DNA of 64,000 nucleotides from Flavobacteriaceae bacterium PS02293 (GTDB taxonomy: Bacteria > Bacteroidota > Bacteroidia > Flavobacteriales > Weeksellaceae): positions 62,001 through 126,000 of the forward strand of contig JASCOV010000009.1 in NCBI GenBank assembly GCA_029960045.1, read 5' to 3'. Positions 1 through 8,605 of this stretch are shown here, piece after piece. How positions within the stretch are numbered: position 1 is the first letter of the stretch; each line of letters begins with the position of its first letter. Under the pieces are notes generated by a model that was not told the DNA's origin, did no database searches, and worked only from the letters and a program-made list of their open reading frames with translations. Both the position numbers and the translations under genes were made by a program.

Positions 1-2
1 AA

Positions 3-1442
3 GATTTTTTCGCCAGAATAAGTGATGTTTACACAATCAATTCTTCTGATGTGAAAACGAATAACGGGCAGTTGGAAATCAATGATTTTGAACTGAAATC
101 TATTTTGGATTTTAAAGATTGGGAAAAGAGTTTCACGAAACAGAAAAGTCTTTTTAATATCAAAAGCAAGAAAATTTCATTTAATGATCTGGTTTTTGAT
201 AAGACAAAACTGAATCTGAAAAACGCTCAATTTATGGATCCGGAATTCGTAATTCAAAACCGTGATCAGAAAATCGTTAAATCAAAAGATCTCAAAAAGA
301 ATGGATTTAATCTGAACTTTACGAATATTGATATTAAAAATGGGAAATTATCAATATTAAAATCCAACGGCGAAAAATCTTTGTCACTTGCAAAATTTGA
401 TGCGAATGTAAAGGATTTGGTAATGAATGAGGAAACCTCAAAAAACAAATTACCTTTCAAATTCAAAGACTATAAAATTGTTGGAAATACCTTTTTCTAC
501 GATTCTGGAAAGTATTACAATATAAGTTTGTCAAGCTTTAAAATATCTTCGCAAGCTGTTGATTTGGTGAATTTTAAAATGATCTCTAAAATGTCTCGTG
601 CTGAATTTGTAAGAACGATTCCGATGGAAGATGATCAATTCAATATTTCCGCAAATAGAATCCAGCTTTCTGGTGTTGATTGGACTTTTGAAAAAGAACT
701 TGACCTTCATTTGAAATCGGCAAAACTCGACCAAGTTGATGCGAACATTTTCCGAAGCAAAATTCCGAAAGACAATCCGAAAGAAAAGTTACTTTATTCG
801 AAAGTTCTAAGAACTATAAAATTTCCTTTAATTGTTGATAATCTTGATCTTGTTAACTCCAAATTGGTGTACGAAGAAGATAAACCGGACAACAATGGTC
901 CCGGAAAAGTATTCTTTACAAATTTCGATATGAACGTCAAAAATCTTAATTCTAATAAAAAGAAAGGTGCAAACACGAGAGTTCCAATTGTGATCAATTG
1001 CAAGTTTATGGGCGTTTCTCCGATGAAAGTGAACTGGAACTTCAATACTTCTGATTTACGGGATAATTTTACGATTGGCGGCTATATCAATGACTTGCCG
1101 GCAGTCGATATTACACCTTTTATAAAACCTTATATGAATATTACGGCAACTGGAACGATCACAAGTCTCAATTATGATTTCAAAGGGAATAATGATATTA
1201 TGAATGGGAAATTCAAGATCACACATAAGGATTTGAAAGTGACGCTTCTAAATAAAAACACTAAAGAGAAAAAGAAATTTCTTTCCGGTGTTGCCAATCT
1301 ATTCGTCAAAAAAGATTCTCAGAAATTCCCAGAATCTGTCGACATCTATGTAGAAAGAAACAAGGAAAGGTCGTTCTTCAACTTTTATTGGAAAGGAATT
1401 GAGGATGGTTTGAAGAAAACTTTATTGATTATTAAAATTTAA
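3..1442 (+). CDS. C-terminal part of a large AsmA-like envelope protein (5' end outside window)
   Basis: The reading frame is open from the first bases of the window and runs to a TAA at 1442, so only the C-terminal ~479 residues are present; the GTG at 51 is just an internal codon. The protein is Lys/Asn/Asp-rich and built of alternating beta-type stretches with repeated phrases such as FNINLTNIDIKNGKL-like segments and VDNLDLVNSKLVYEE. That pattern is typical of AsmA/DUF748-like proteins that span the periplasm. No catalytic motif is visible. A rho-independent terminator follows directly. The AsmA-like call is an inference from composition and repeat style, and it could simply be a conserved Flavobacteriia hypothetical. 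Confidence 0.6.
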   Translation, partial: DFFARISDVYTINSSDVKTNNGQLEINDFELKSILDFKDWEKSFTKQKSLFNIKSKKISFNDLVFDKTKLNLKNAQFMDPEFVIQNRDQKIVKSKDLKKNGFNLNFTNIDIKNGKLSILKSNGEKSLSLAKFDANVKDLVMNEETSKNKLPFKFKDYKIVGNTFFYDSGKYYNISLSSFKISSQAVDLVNFKMISKMSRAEFVRTIPMEDDQFNISANRIQLSGVDWTFEKELDLHLKSAKLDQVDANIFRSKIPKDNPKEKLLYSKVLRTIKFPLIVDNLDLVNSKLVYEEDKPDNNGPGKVFFTNFDMNVKNLNSNKKKGANTRVPIVINCKFMGVSPMKVNWNFNTSDLRDNFTIGGYINDLPAVDITPFIKPYMNITATGTITSLNYDFKGNNDIMNGKFKITHKDLKVTLLNKNTKEKKKFLSGVANLFVKKDSQKFPESVDIYVERNKERSFFNFYWKGIEDGLKKTLLIIKI

Positions 1443-1447
1443 AAAAA

Positions 1448-1485
1448 CAAAACCCTTGATTTTCAATAGTCAAGGGTTTCTTATA
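1448..1485 (+). terminator. Rho-independent terminator
   Basis: A perfect 10-bp stem AAACCCTTGA / TCAAGGGTTT with a 10-nt loop is followed by TC-rich sequence. It begins 6-8 nt after the stop of the AsmA-like gene. A-rich sequence on the other side lets it serve the convergent gene at 1501-1845 too. Confidence 0.8.
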
Positions 1486-1500
1486 TAAGTTGAGAAAAGA

Positions 1501-1845
1501 TTAAAAATCAAATTCTTCTTTTTCTTCGTCTTCTTCTATTTTTTTCAGAAATTCATCAAATTCTGGCCCTGCATAATTACTGTCGGCGCCGTAAGAATCT
1601 ATTATCATTGCTTTGTTTCCATAAACATCTTGCAAAAGATATAATGCGACATTGTCTCCTGGATCACTTGCGCCTTCAAATCTATATGTACGGATAATCT
1701 TCAAATCTTCCGGTTTATAGACAATTCCTTCATCTCGCAACACAAATTTTTTGTCCTCATTCATTAGAATTTCTTTGGTAATTCCTTTTTGTCTTAGCTT
1801 TTCCATCACTTCCGAGAGAGTCAGCATTGGCTTTGGATGATTCAT
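1501..1845 (-). CDS. Conserved small hypothetical protein, 114 aa
   Basis: This soluble, acidic protein has no signal peptide or membrane segment. The N-terminal third (PMLTLSEVMEKLRQKGITKE) looks like a helical docking segment; the middle is beta-rich and ends in FEGASDPGDNVALYLL and GNKAMIIDSYG; the C-terminus is a run of Glu and Asp. I recall homologues across Flavobacteriia, sometimes labelled phosphoribosylpyrophosphate synthetase. No PRPP-binding motif is present, so that label is probably an error carried through databases. The gene is monocistronic, convergent with the AsmA-like gene, and its function is unknown. Confidence 0.75.
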   Translation of the reverse strand: MNHPKPMLTLSEVMEKLRQKGITKEILMNEDKKFVLRDEGIVYKPEDLKIIRTYRFEGASDPGDNVALYLLQDVYGNKAMIIDSYGADSNYAGPEFDEFLKKIEEDEEKEEFDF

Positions 1846-1979
1846 AATGGTATTTTTTTGATTGATAATAAACTTTAATCAAATCACGAACCAAAAAAAG
1901 ACCTTACAATTGTAAAGTCTTAAAAAAATAAAAGTTATGAAAAATTAAATTATCCTTCTCTTAAGAAGATCGAGATAAA

Positions 1980-2246
1980 TTACTTGTTAGCTTTAAAACG
2001 CTTATCAGGAGTTCCGTCCTTTTTAAGCCCTTTTGCTTCTTTGTATCGTTTGTCTGGAGTTCCGTCTTTTTTCAATTTAACTTCCGGTGTGTTTGCAACT
2101 TTTGCAGCTTTTGCTTCAACTGAAGTTTTTGCAGCTTTTGTTTTAACTTCTGTTTTTGCAGCTTTAGCAGTCGCTGCTGGTGTAGCTTGTGCTGTTGCTA
2201 ATCCAACCCCGAAAGTTAATAGCAACGTTGTTAATAAATTTTTCAT
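1980..2246 (-). CDS. Small secreted protein with KKDGTPDKR repeats, 88 aa
   Basis: I chose the start at 2246 because it gives a clean signal peptide (MKNLLTTLLLTFGVGLATAQA); the in-frame ATG 33 nt upstream would put polar residues in front of it. The mature part has an Ala/Lys/Thr-rich segment (AKAAKTEVKTKAAKTSVEA) and then two copies of the motif L-K-K-D-G-T-P-D-K-R-[YF]-K near residues 58-69 and 75-86. Short exported proteins with this repeat recur in Flavobacteriia, and their role is unknown to me. High Lys content suggests interaction with an acidic surface or nucleic acid (inference). A TAaaTTTG box on the minus strand at 2284-2277 may be its promoter. Confidence 0.8.
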   Translation of the reverse strand: MKNLLTTLLLTFGVGLATAQATPAATAKAAKTEVKTKAAKTSVEAKAAKVANTPEVKLKKDGTPDKRYKEAKGLKKDGTPDKRFKANK

Positions 2247-2352
2247 TTGAGTAAATATTTTTGTTTTTTGTTGAGACAAATTTATATCAAAAAATGATTG
2301 AAAATGAGAAATATAAAACTTTAACCAGAAATTATAATAGCTTAAAATCTCC

Positions 2353-2967
2353 TTAAAAATTGAATCGGTAAGCGAGACTGATGTTTAGTAAAGTCGCTTT
2401 GGAATAATACTTTTCTATATCCGGATTCTGATTCCCGATTTTGGAATTATAGAAGTTCAATTTTGCGCCAAGCACCACTTCCTGAACACCTTCTACATCC
2501 AGAACATAGATTGCTTTGCCCCCAAAATTAAGCCCGCCATTGCCTTCCGTGAATTTTCCGGAATTGTCAAGAAAAGGACTTTTCATCCTGTAAGTGCTGT
2601 AGCCTAAGATTTCTTCGACGAAAAACTCCTCCGTGATTTTGTCTTTATGGAAAACATACCAATCAAAATTATTCATAGCCGGTGCTCCCAAATATCCAAA
2701 TTTATTGCTTTCTTTTACGGTTGCAAGAAAGTAAGTGTATTCTACTCCCAAACCAAAATTCTTATAAAGATTGGTGTTGAGACCAACGCCAAAACCATAA
2801 AAATAATCGAAAGATTCACTTAAAAAATTATTGCCTAGCGATGTCATTACTTTCACGTGTGGATCTATGGAAAACTTCACATTCTCTGTCCAGTTCTGTT
2901 TTCTCCGTTGTGCCGAAACAGAAATAGAAAAAATAACGGTGAAAAATAAAATAGATTTCTTTATCAT
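2353..2967 (-). CDS. Outer-membrane beta-barrel protein, 204 aa (copy B)
   Basis: A signal peptide (MIKKSILFFTVIFSISVSAQ) is followed by alternating amphipathic strands with aromatic girdles, and the protein ends in NISLAYRFNF, a typical barrel C-terminal strand with terminal Phe. Its ATG overlaps the stop of the upstream lipoprotein gene by 4 nt (ATGA), so translation is probably coupled. It is paralogous to the barrel at 3401-3997: both contain GFGVE-type strands, IEKYYSKATLLNI / LDKYYSKAQLLNI, and the same C-terminal end. The function is unknown; it is probably a small outer-membrane channel or scaffold working with its lipoprotein partner. Confidence 0.8.
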   Translation of the reverse strand: MIKKSILFFTVIFSISVSAQRRKQNWTENVKFSIDPHVKVMTSLGNNFLSESFDYFYGFGVGLNTNLYKNFGLGVEYTYFLATVKESNKFGYLGAPAMNNFDWYVFHKDKITEEFFVEEILGYSTYRMKSPFLDNSGKFTEGNGGLNFGGKAIYVLDVEGVQEVVLGAKLNFYNSKIGNQNPDIEKYYSKATLLNISLAYRFNF

Positions 2968-3341
2968 TTCAAAGTGATATCATTGAAGATAATATATGTC
3001 ACACCATCCGGAATCTCAATACTGAGAGAATCTGCAGATATTTTACAACCAGCAGTTTCTGTAGAAAAAGATTTGATTTTGAAGTTTTTAAGCTGCAGTT
3101 TGTAAGATCCTTTGTCATAAGGTCCTGCCAATACAAAACTTCCACTTTCTTTTGGATAAGTTTCTGCAATGATCTTTTTATTGTTGACAAGATGAATCGG
3201 GTCTTCCAGAAATTTTCCATCAGAATAGGTGAATTTTCCTTCCACGTAAGCACGGGAAATATTGGCATCATCATCTTTACACTGCGTAAAGAGAACTGAC
3301 ATCAAGCCGAAAACGAATAATATTTTGAATGAAAACTTCAA
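2964..3341 (-). CDS. Small lipoprotein, 125 aa (copy B)
   Basis: The signal peptide ends in LMSVLFTQC, with the Cys at residue 21 followed by KDDD, so this is probably a lipoprotein. Acidic residues after the Cys fit the Flavobacteriia signal for outer-membrane or surface placement. The mature part is beta-rich with a carboxypeptidase-regulatory-like flavour (YVEGKFTYSDGK, SGSFVLAGPYDKGSYKLQLKNFKI). It is a paralogue of the 3997-4362 gene: they share N-SR-x-VEGK, GSF-L-GP and DSLSI--P near the C-terminus. It is transcribed just before barrel copy B. Confidence 0.75.
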   Translation of the reverse strand: MKFSFKILFVFGLMSVLFTQCKDDDANISRAYVEGKFTYSDGKFLEDPIHLVNNKKIIAETYPKESGSFVLAGPYDKGSYKLQLKNFKIKSFSTETAGCKISADSLSIEIPDGVTYIIFNDITLK

Positions 3342-3400
3342 AGTTCAATTTATTAAGGAACGTAAATTTAATTAATTATAATATTTAATTTTAAATAAAT

Positions 3401-3997
3401 TTAGTTCTCATTAATATTAAGTCTAATTCCGACATTGATATTCAGTAATTGAGCCTTGGAATAGTATTTATCCAATTCTTTATCCCTGAAATCAACAAAA
3501 GAATCATAAAAATAAAGCTTTGGGGAAGCGTAGATTTCCAATCTTTTCAGTTTAGGAAATTTATAAGACAGTTCTGTTCCTAGAAAAAATGCGGTGGCTT
3601 GTTCTGTAAAATCATCTTTAGTATATCTAGATTGGCTCGTAATTGCCATAAAACTTCCTCCTATTTGCCCTTGCAAACTAAATGCTTCCGTGAAAGGATA
3701 TTTGTAAATAAAATAAGCAGAAATATTAGTTAATCTTGGCTTCTCCAAATCGCCATAGACACTGCGGTCTTTCACTTCAGAAAAAGCACGGCTCAGTTCT
3801 ACTCCAAATCCCATATTGCGTTTAAAAACAGTTTGAAAAGTCAAACCAACGCCAGCGAAGCTTTTCAAACCATCTTTCAAATGATTGTTTCCCATTGGCG
3901 AAACGGTAACAGCATTAATTCCTAATGATGGCTGAACACCTTGGCTGAAAAAAAACGTAACACAAAAAACGGCTATTGATAATAAAAATCTTTTCAT
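3401..3997 (-). CDS. Outer-membrane beta-barrel protein, 198 aa (copy A)
   Basis: A signal peptide (MKRFLLSIAVFCVTFFFSQ) precedes a small beta-barrel with GVGLTFQTVF, NMGFGVELSRAF and SAYFIYKYPF strands and a final NVGIRLNINEN strand. Its ATG shares one base with the stop of the upstream lipoprotein gene at 3997, so the pair is translationally coupled. It is the paralogue of the 2353-2967 gene. No substrate can be inferred. Confidence 0.8.
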   Translation of the reverse strand: MKRFLLSIAVFCVTFFFSQGVQPSLGINAVTVSPMGNNHLKDGLKSFAGVGLTFQTVFKRNMGFGVELSRAFSEVKDRSVYGDLEKPRLTNISAYFIYKYPFTEAFSLQGQIGGSFMAITSQSRYTKDDFTEQATAFFLGTELSYKFPKLKRLEIYASPKLYFYDSFVDFRDKELDKYYSKAQLLNINVGIRLNINEN

Positions 3998-4362
3998 TAT
4001 TCGATGGTGATGTTTGAGAATTTAACAGTTTCCAGATTCTCCGGAAGAATGATAGATAGAGAATCGAAGTCCAAATAACAATCTTTGGAATCTGCAGAAA
4101 AATTGATTATTTTTTTTCCTACAATAAGTTTTATTTCATCTGCAACATCTGGTCCGCCAAGACGAAAAGAACCATCACTTTTGGTAGTCCCCGTTGAAAG
4201 CGGATAAAAATTGGAGCCTAATAAAACCGGAATCCCATTGACCGACTGGCTTTGGGAACTGATTTTTCCTTCTACAAAAACACGCGAGTTATTAACGTAA
4301 TCTTCCTCGCACGAGATGCAAAACACCATAAGCAGAAAGAAAAAGCTTAATTTGTAATTCAT
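3997..4362 (-). CDS. Small lipoprotein, 121 aa (copy A)
   Basis: The signal sequence MNYKLSFFFLLMVFCISC is followed by EEDYVN, giving a lipobox Cys near residue 18 and then acidic residues. The mature domain is beta-rich (SRVFVEGKISSQSQ, GIPVLLGSNFYPL, DGSFRLGGPDVADEIKLIVG) and resembles a transthyretin/carboxypeptidase-regulatory fold. It is first in a four-gene minus-strand set (lipoprotein A, barrel A, lipoprotein B, barrel B) that looks like a tandem duplication of a two-gene unit. Confidence 0.75.
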   Translation of the reverse strand: MNYKLSFFFLLMVFCISCEEDYVNNSRVFVEGKISSQSQSVNGIPVLLGSNFYPLSTGTTKSDGSFRLGGPDVADEIKLIVGKKIINFSADSKDCYLDFDSLSIILPENLETVKFSNITIE

Positions 4363-4446
4363 TGGGTAATAATTTTGACTAAAATAGTTTTTATTTTTCC
4401 ATCCACAAAATCACGGTTATGAATTATTATTGAATATTAAATTTCG

Positions 4447-4455
4447 TAATTTTGC
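4447..4455 (+). promoter_or_regulatory. Bacteroidota -7 box (TAatTTTGC) upstream of mfd
   Basis: An exact match to TAnnTTTGC lies 61 nt before the mfd ATG. The best -33 TTG (4430-4432) is only 14 nt away, shorter than the usual 17-23, so this is a moderate call. Confidence 0.5.
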
Positions 4456-4515
4456 ATACAATTACGATTCCGGAAAAAACTCTGGAATCGTTTTCCTGTT
4501 TACACATATTTCAGA

Positions 4516-7500
4516 ATGGAATTAAAAAAAATCAATGAAAATCTTCTTCCAGACCTGCTGAAGAAGGAATTTGGGAGTGAGATATTTTCGCAATTGGACA
4601 ACAATCAACATATTTCTGTGAAAGGAAGTGCAGGTTCTTCGTCTTCTATTTTCACGGCAGAATTGTTCTTGACTCAAAAAAAGAATATCCTTTTCATTAT
4701 TGATGACAAAGAAGATGCGCTTTATGTGAACTCGGAAATGGAAGATCTGATCGGGAAAGAAAACGTGCTTTACTTTCCTGCAACGCATCTGGAACCTTAT
4801 CAGATCGAGAAAACGCAGAATGCTAATTTGGTTCTTAGAACTGAAGTTATCAATAAAATAAATTCTAATAATTCTCCAAAAGTCATCGTAGCTTACGTCG
4901 GCGCGTTGTCAGAAAAAGTATTGAAGAAAGAAGACTTCAAAGCGATTTCTCATCAGATCAAAGTGGGTGACCAATTGGATTTTGATTTCGTAGATGAGTT
5001 ACTGAATCATTATCAATTCAACCAGACAGATTTTGTTTCCGAGCCAGGAGAATTCTCTGTTCGTGGTGGGATTGTGGATGTTTTTTCTTTTTCTAATGAG
5101 AAGCCTTTCCGAATCACCTTCTTCGGAAATGAGGTAGAAAGCATCAAAACGTTTGATATAGAATCCCAGCTTTCATTGGATAAGATCACGGAATTCCAGT
5201 TGGTTTCCAATATGAATTTTTCAGTTTCCGGGAACAAGGTTTCGTTTTTTGAATTGCTTTCGGATGACAGTTTGATTGTTTCGAAAAACCTGTTTCTTGG
5301 CGTCAAAAGAGTGAAAGATTTCTATGCAAAATCGCTGGAACAGTTTGAAAATTTGAGCAAAGAGATCAAACACAGAACGCCGCAGGAACTTTTCATTTCC
5401 GATAACGAATTCCAGAATAAACTGATCAAATTCAAAACCATCGATTTCAGTTCGCAACCGTTTGAACTTCCGAAAATCAAAACTCTGGAACTCAACCAAA
5501 CGCAGCAACCGAGTTTTCACAAGAACTTCGAATTATTAATTGAAGATCTTGAGGAAAAACAAATTCTCGGTTTTGATACTTGGATCTCTTTCTCATCAGA
5601 AAAACAACGCGAAAGATTGCAATCGATCTTTGAAGAATTGGAACATCAGATTCCATTCAAGAGTTTCAAATCCGAACTTCATCAGGGTTTTGTGGATCTG
5701 GAACATAAGATTTTGGTTTACACAGACCACCAAATTTTCGACCGTTATCAACGTTACAAATCCAAAGACACGTTCGCAAAGTCCGAACAACTGACTTTGA
5801 AAGATTTAATGTCATTAAAAATTGGCGATTACATTGCTCATATCGATCACGGAATTGGGAAATTTATGGGATTGGTAAAGGTGAATAACGATGGGAAAAT
5901 TCAGGAATGTTTCAAATTGACTTATAAAAATGGAGATTTGCTTTATGTGAGTATTCATTCCCTTCATAAAATTTCAAAATATAACGGACCAGACGGGAAA
6001 GAAATCGTCCTCAGCAAACTTGGTTCACCAGCGTGGAAATCTTTAAAACAGAAAACAAAAGCGAGAGTTAAGCAGATTGCATTTGATTTAATAAAACTTT
6101 ACGCGCAAAGAAAAACCGCAAAAGGATTCCAATATTCACCGGATTCTTACCTTCAAAATGAATTGGAAGCGAGTTTCCTTTACGAAGACACACCAGATCA
6201 GGAAAAAGCGACTTTCGATGTGAAGCGCGATATGGAAGATGAAGGCGTGATGGATCGTTTGATCTGTGGTGACGTAGGTTTCGGGAAAACAGAAATTGCG
6301 ATTCGTGCGGCTTTCAAAGCGGCAACTGACAGCAAGCAAGTGGCGATTTTGGTTCCGACTACGATTTTGGCTTTCCAGCATTACAGAAGTTTCAAAGAAC
6401 GATTGAAGGATTTTCCGGTCAATATTTCTTACTTAAATAGATTCAGAACGGCGAAACAGAAATCCGAAACTTTGGCTGGATTAAAAGACGGAAAAGTGGA
6501 CATCGTGATCGGAACACATCAATTGGCTTCGGAGAAAGTTAAGTTCAAGAATTTAGGATTATTGATTATCGATGAAGAACACAAATTCGGAGTTTCTGTA
6601 AAAGATAAACTGAAGACAATGAAAACCAATGTCGATACGCTGACATTGACTGCAACGCCAATTCCGAGGACTTTGCAGTTTTCTTTGATGGCTGCACGAG
6701 ATCTTTCGGTGATCAAAACGCCACCGCCAAATCGTCAACCTGTGGATACGAGTATCATTGGTTTCAGTGAAGAAGTGATCCGTGATGCGGTTTCCTATGA
6801 ACTTCAGCGTGACGGACAGGTTTATTTCATTAATAATAGAATTGAAAATCTGAAAGATATTGCAGGATTAATTCAAAGATTGGTTCCGGATGCGAAAGTA
6901 GTCATTGGTCACGGACAGATGGAAGGGAAACAATTGGAGCAAAACGTCCTCGATTTTATGGATGGAAAATATGACGTTCTGGTCGCCACAACCATCATCG
7001 AAAGTGGTGTTGACGTTCCGAATGCGAATACGATTTTCATTAATGATGCTCATCGTTTTGGAATGGCAGACGTTCATCAGATGCGTGGGCGAGTTGGGCG
7101 AAGCAACAGAAAAGCATTTTGTTATTTGATTACGCCACCTTTTGATATGATGACCTCCGATGCAAGAAAACGTCTGGAGGCGATCGAGCAATTTTCTGAT
7201 CTGGGAAGTGGATTCCAGATTGCGATGAAGGATCTGGAAATCCGTGGTGCGGGAGATTTGCTTGGAGCGGAACAAAGTGGTTTCATCAACGAAATGGGTT
7301 TCGAAACCTATCAGAAAATGATGCAGGAAGCGTTGGAGGAATTGAAGGATGATGAGGATTTTGAAGACCTTTTCGAAAATGAAGAAGACCGTCAGAAATT
7401 ATTCAAATCTACGAAGGAAGTGAATATTGATACAGATCTTGAGTTGATGTTGCCTGATCATTATGTGAGTTCTACCGAGGAAAGATTGTCATTATACCAG

Positions 7501-7866
7501 AAATTAGCTGAAATCAATAATGCCATTGATCTCACGAAATTTGAAAATGAACTGAAAGACCGATTTGGGGAATTGCCAGATGAAGCCATAAATCTTCTGA
7601 AATCTGTAGAACTGAAATGGTTGGCCGCAGAAATTGGTTTTGATAAGTTGGTGGTTAAGAACAAAGTATTCTTGGGATATTTCCCTGCAAATCCTCAGGA
7701 CAAATTTTATCAAAGTGATAAATTCAAAAAAATAATTGCTTACCTCACACAAAATCCGAAGGAAGCTACGTTAAAAGAAAAGAACAACCAATTGATGATG
7801 CGGAAAGATAACGTGAAAAATGTAGATGAAGTGAATCTGGTTTTGAATAGGATTTTGAATCATTAA
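4516..7866 (+). CDS. mfd: Transcription-repair coupling factor Mfd
   Basis: Mfd is an ATP-dependent translocase that removes RNA polymerase stalled at DNA lesions and recruits UvrA for nucleotide excision repair. The N-terminal ~400 residues are the UvrB-like damage-recognition module (VRGGIVDVFSFSNEKPFRITFFGNEVESI). A CarD-like RNA-polymerase-interaction domain follows (GDYIAHIDHGIGKFMG, about 435-450). The RecG-type helicase core has Walker A GDVGFGKTE near 585 and the DEEH box near 686, followed by TATPIPRTLQFS and the RGRVGRS motif. The C-terminal TRCF domain is present (LMLPDHYVSSTEERLSLYQKLA). The length of 1116 residues is normal. It is probably monocistronic or read through into 7875. 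Confidence 0.98.
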   Translation: MELKKINENLLPDLLKKEFGSEIFSQLDNNQHISVKGSAGSSSSIFTAELFLTQKKNILFIIDDKEDALYVNSEMEDLIGKENVLYFPATHLEPYQIEKTQNANLVLRTEVINKINSNNSPKVIVAYVGALSEKVLKKEDFKAISHQIKVGDQLDFDFVDELLNHYQFNQTDFVSEPGEFSVRGGIVDVFSFSNEKPFRITFFGNEVESIKTFDIESQLSLDKITEFQLVSNMNFSVSGNKVSFFELLSDDSLIVSKNLFLGVKRVKDFYAKSLEQFENLSKEIKHRTPQELFISDNEFQNKLIKFKTIDFSSQPFELPKIKTLELNQTQQPSFHKNFELLIEDLEEKQILGFDTWISFSSEKQRERLQSIFEELEHQIPFKSFKSELHQGFVDLEHKILVYTDHQIFDRYQRYKSKDTFAKSEQLTLKDLMSLKIGDYIAHIDHGIGKFMGLVKVNNDGKIQECFKLTYKNGDLLYVSIHSLHKISKYNGPDGKEIVLSKLGSPAWKSLKQKTKARVKQIAFDLIKLYAQRKTAKGFQYSPDSYLQNELEASFLYEDTPDQEKATFDVKRDMEDEGVMDRLICGDVGFGKTEIAIRAAFKAATDSKQVAILVPTTILAFQHYRSFKERLKDFPVNISYLNRFRTAKQKSETLAGLKDGKVDIVIGTHQLASEKVKFKNLGLLIIDEEHKFGVSVKDKLKTMKTNVDTLTLTATPIPRTLQFSLMAARDLSVIKTPPPNRQPVDTSIIGFSEEVIRDAVSYELQRDGQVYFINNRIENLKDIAGLIQRLVPDAKVVIGHGQMEGKQLEQNVLDFMDGKYDVLVATTIIESGVDVPNANTIFINDAHRFGMADVHQMRGRVGRSNRKAFCYLITPPFDMMTSDARKRLEAIEQFSDLGSGFQIAMKDLEIRGAGDLLGAEQSGFINEMGFETYQKMMQEALEELKDDEDFEDLFENEEDRQKLFKSTKEVNIDTDLELMLPDHYVSSTEERLSLYQKLAEINNAIDLTKFENELKDRFGELPDEAINLLKSVELKWLAAEIGFDKLVVKNKVFLGYFPANPQDKFYQSDKFKKIIAYLTQNPKEATLKEKNNQLMMRKDNVKNVDEVNLVLNRILNH

Positions 7867-7874
7867 TTTTTATA

Positions 7875-8597
7875 ATGGGAAAATTATTTGTCTTTGTCGG
7901 ATTATTAATATCAACTTTTAGCTTTGCTTGTAGCTGTGATTATGGAACTTTTGGAGAAAATTTTGCGAATAATGATTTTGTTGCGGAGATTGAAATCCTG
8001 AAAACATACGATGTTAATTTTAAGATTGGTAATGACAACAGATTTTATAAAGCAGATATCAAGATTCTTAAATTATATAAAGGGAAATTAATCAGTTCTA
8101 TTATTTTAGCTAGAAGAGTAGGAAAACCTGATATTGGTAATTGTGAAATTGAAGTAAAAAAAGGAGACAAATTTTTGGTTTATTTAAATAGTAAGAATAA
8201 ATACATAATGTACTATTGCTCGCCACGAAAATACTTGAATAATGAGAATATTAATGTTGAGAGAAAAGCTTTAGAATTTCTTATCAAAAAAAACATTTCA
8301 AATTCTAATTGTTTTTATTCTGTAGGAAATCATTTTGAAAAATTTAAGAGCTTAAATCCGAAAAATGATTTTGCCGTTTACAAGTTAAAAATTAATTCAA
8401 AATCTAAAATAGAATCTATTTCCGCCATTCAGGATTTTGGAACGTCGAAAGACTCTGAGATTAAAAATACAATTAAAACCAATTTCAAAATGGTTAGAGG
8501 CTTTAGGAAAGAAATTAAGAATGAAGAGGTAACCTTAGTTTTGTTTTTTGATAAAAAAAATAGATTTGTAATTTCTCCGGTAAATTCCCGACTATAA
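7875..8597 (+). CDS. Secreted protein with TIMP/NTR-like N-terminal domain, 240 aa
   Basis: A signal peptide (MGKLFVFVGLLISTFSFA) is followed by C-S-C at the predicted mature N-terminus, then a beta-rich domain (DFVAEIEILKTYD, YKADIKILKLYKGKL, CEIEVKKGDKFLVYL) and a further Cys before SPRKY. This layout matches the NTR/TIMP fold, in which a free N-terminal Cys chelates the metal of a metalloprotease. Lipobox fit is poor, so lipidation is less likely. The last ~80 residues form a second domain resembling a TonB C-terminal module (YKLKINSKSKIESISAIQDFG). It starts 8 nt after mfd and is followed within 8 nt by the next exported protein. No target is known. Confidence 0.65.
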   Translation: MGKLFVFVGLLISTFSFACSCDYGTFGENFANNDFVAEIEILKTYDVNFKIGNDNRFYKADIKILKLYKGKLISSIILARRVGKPDIGNCEIEVKKGDKFLVYLNSKNKYIMYYCSPRKYLNNENINVERKALEFLIKKNISNSNCFYSVGNHFEKFKSLNPKNDFAVYKLKINSKSKIESISAIQDFGTSKDSEIKNTIKTNFKMVRGFRKEIKNEEVTLVLFFDKKNRFVISPVNSRL

Positions 8598-8605
8598 TTT
8601 AATTG

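Noticed and set aside
1..50. Start of the first gene at the GTG at 51
   Set aside because: The frame is open through the first bases of the window with matching composition, so the gene begins outside the window.
2999..3274. Minus-strand frame of 91 codons inside the lipoprotein B gene
   Set aside because: It is fully covered by the lipoprotein gene in another frame on the same strand, which has a signal peptide and a paralogue. This frame has no such support.
6868..7275. 135-codon antisense frame inside mfd
   Set aside because: It is opposite the conserved helicase domain of mfd and has unlikely composition (runs of Arg, Ser, His). It is an ordinary shadow frame.
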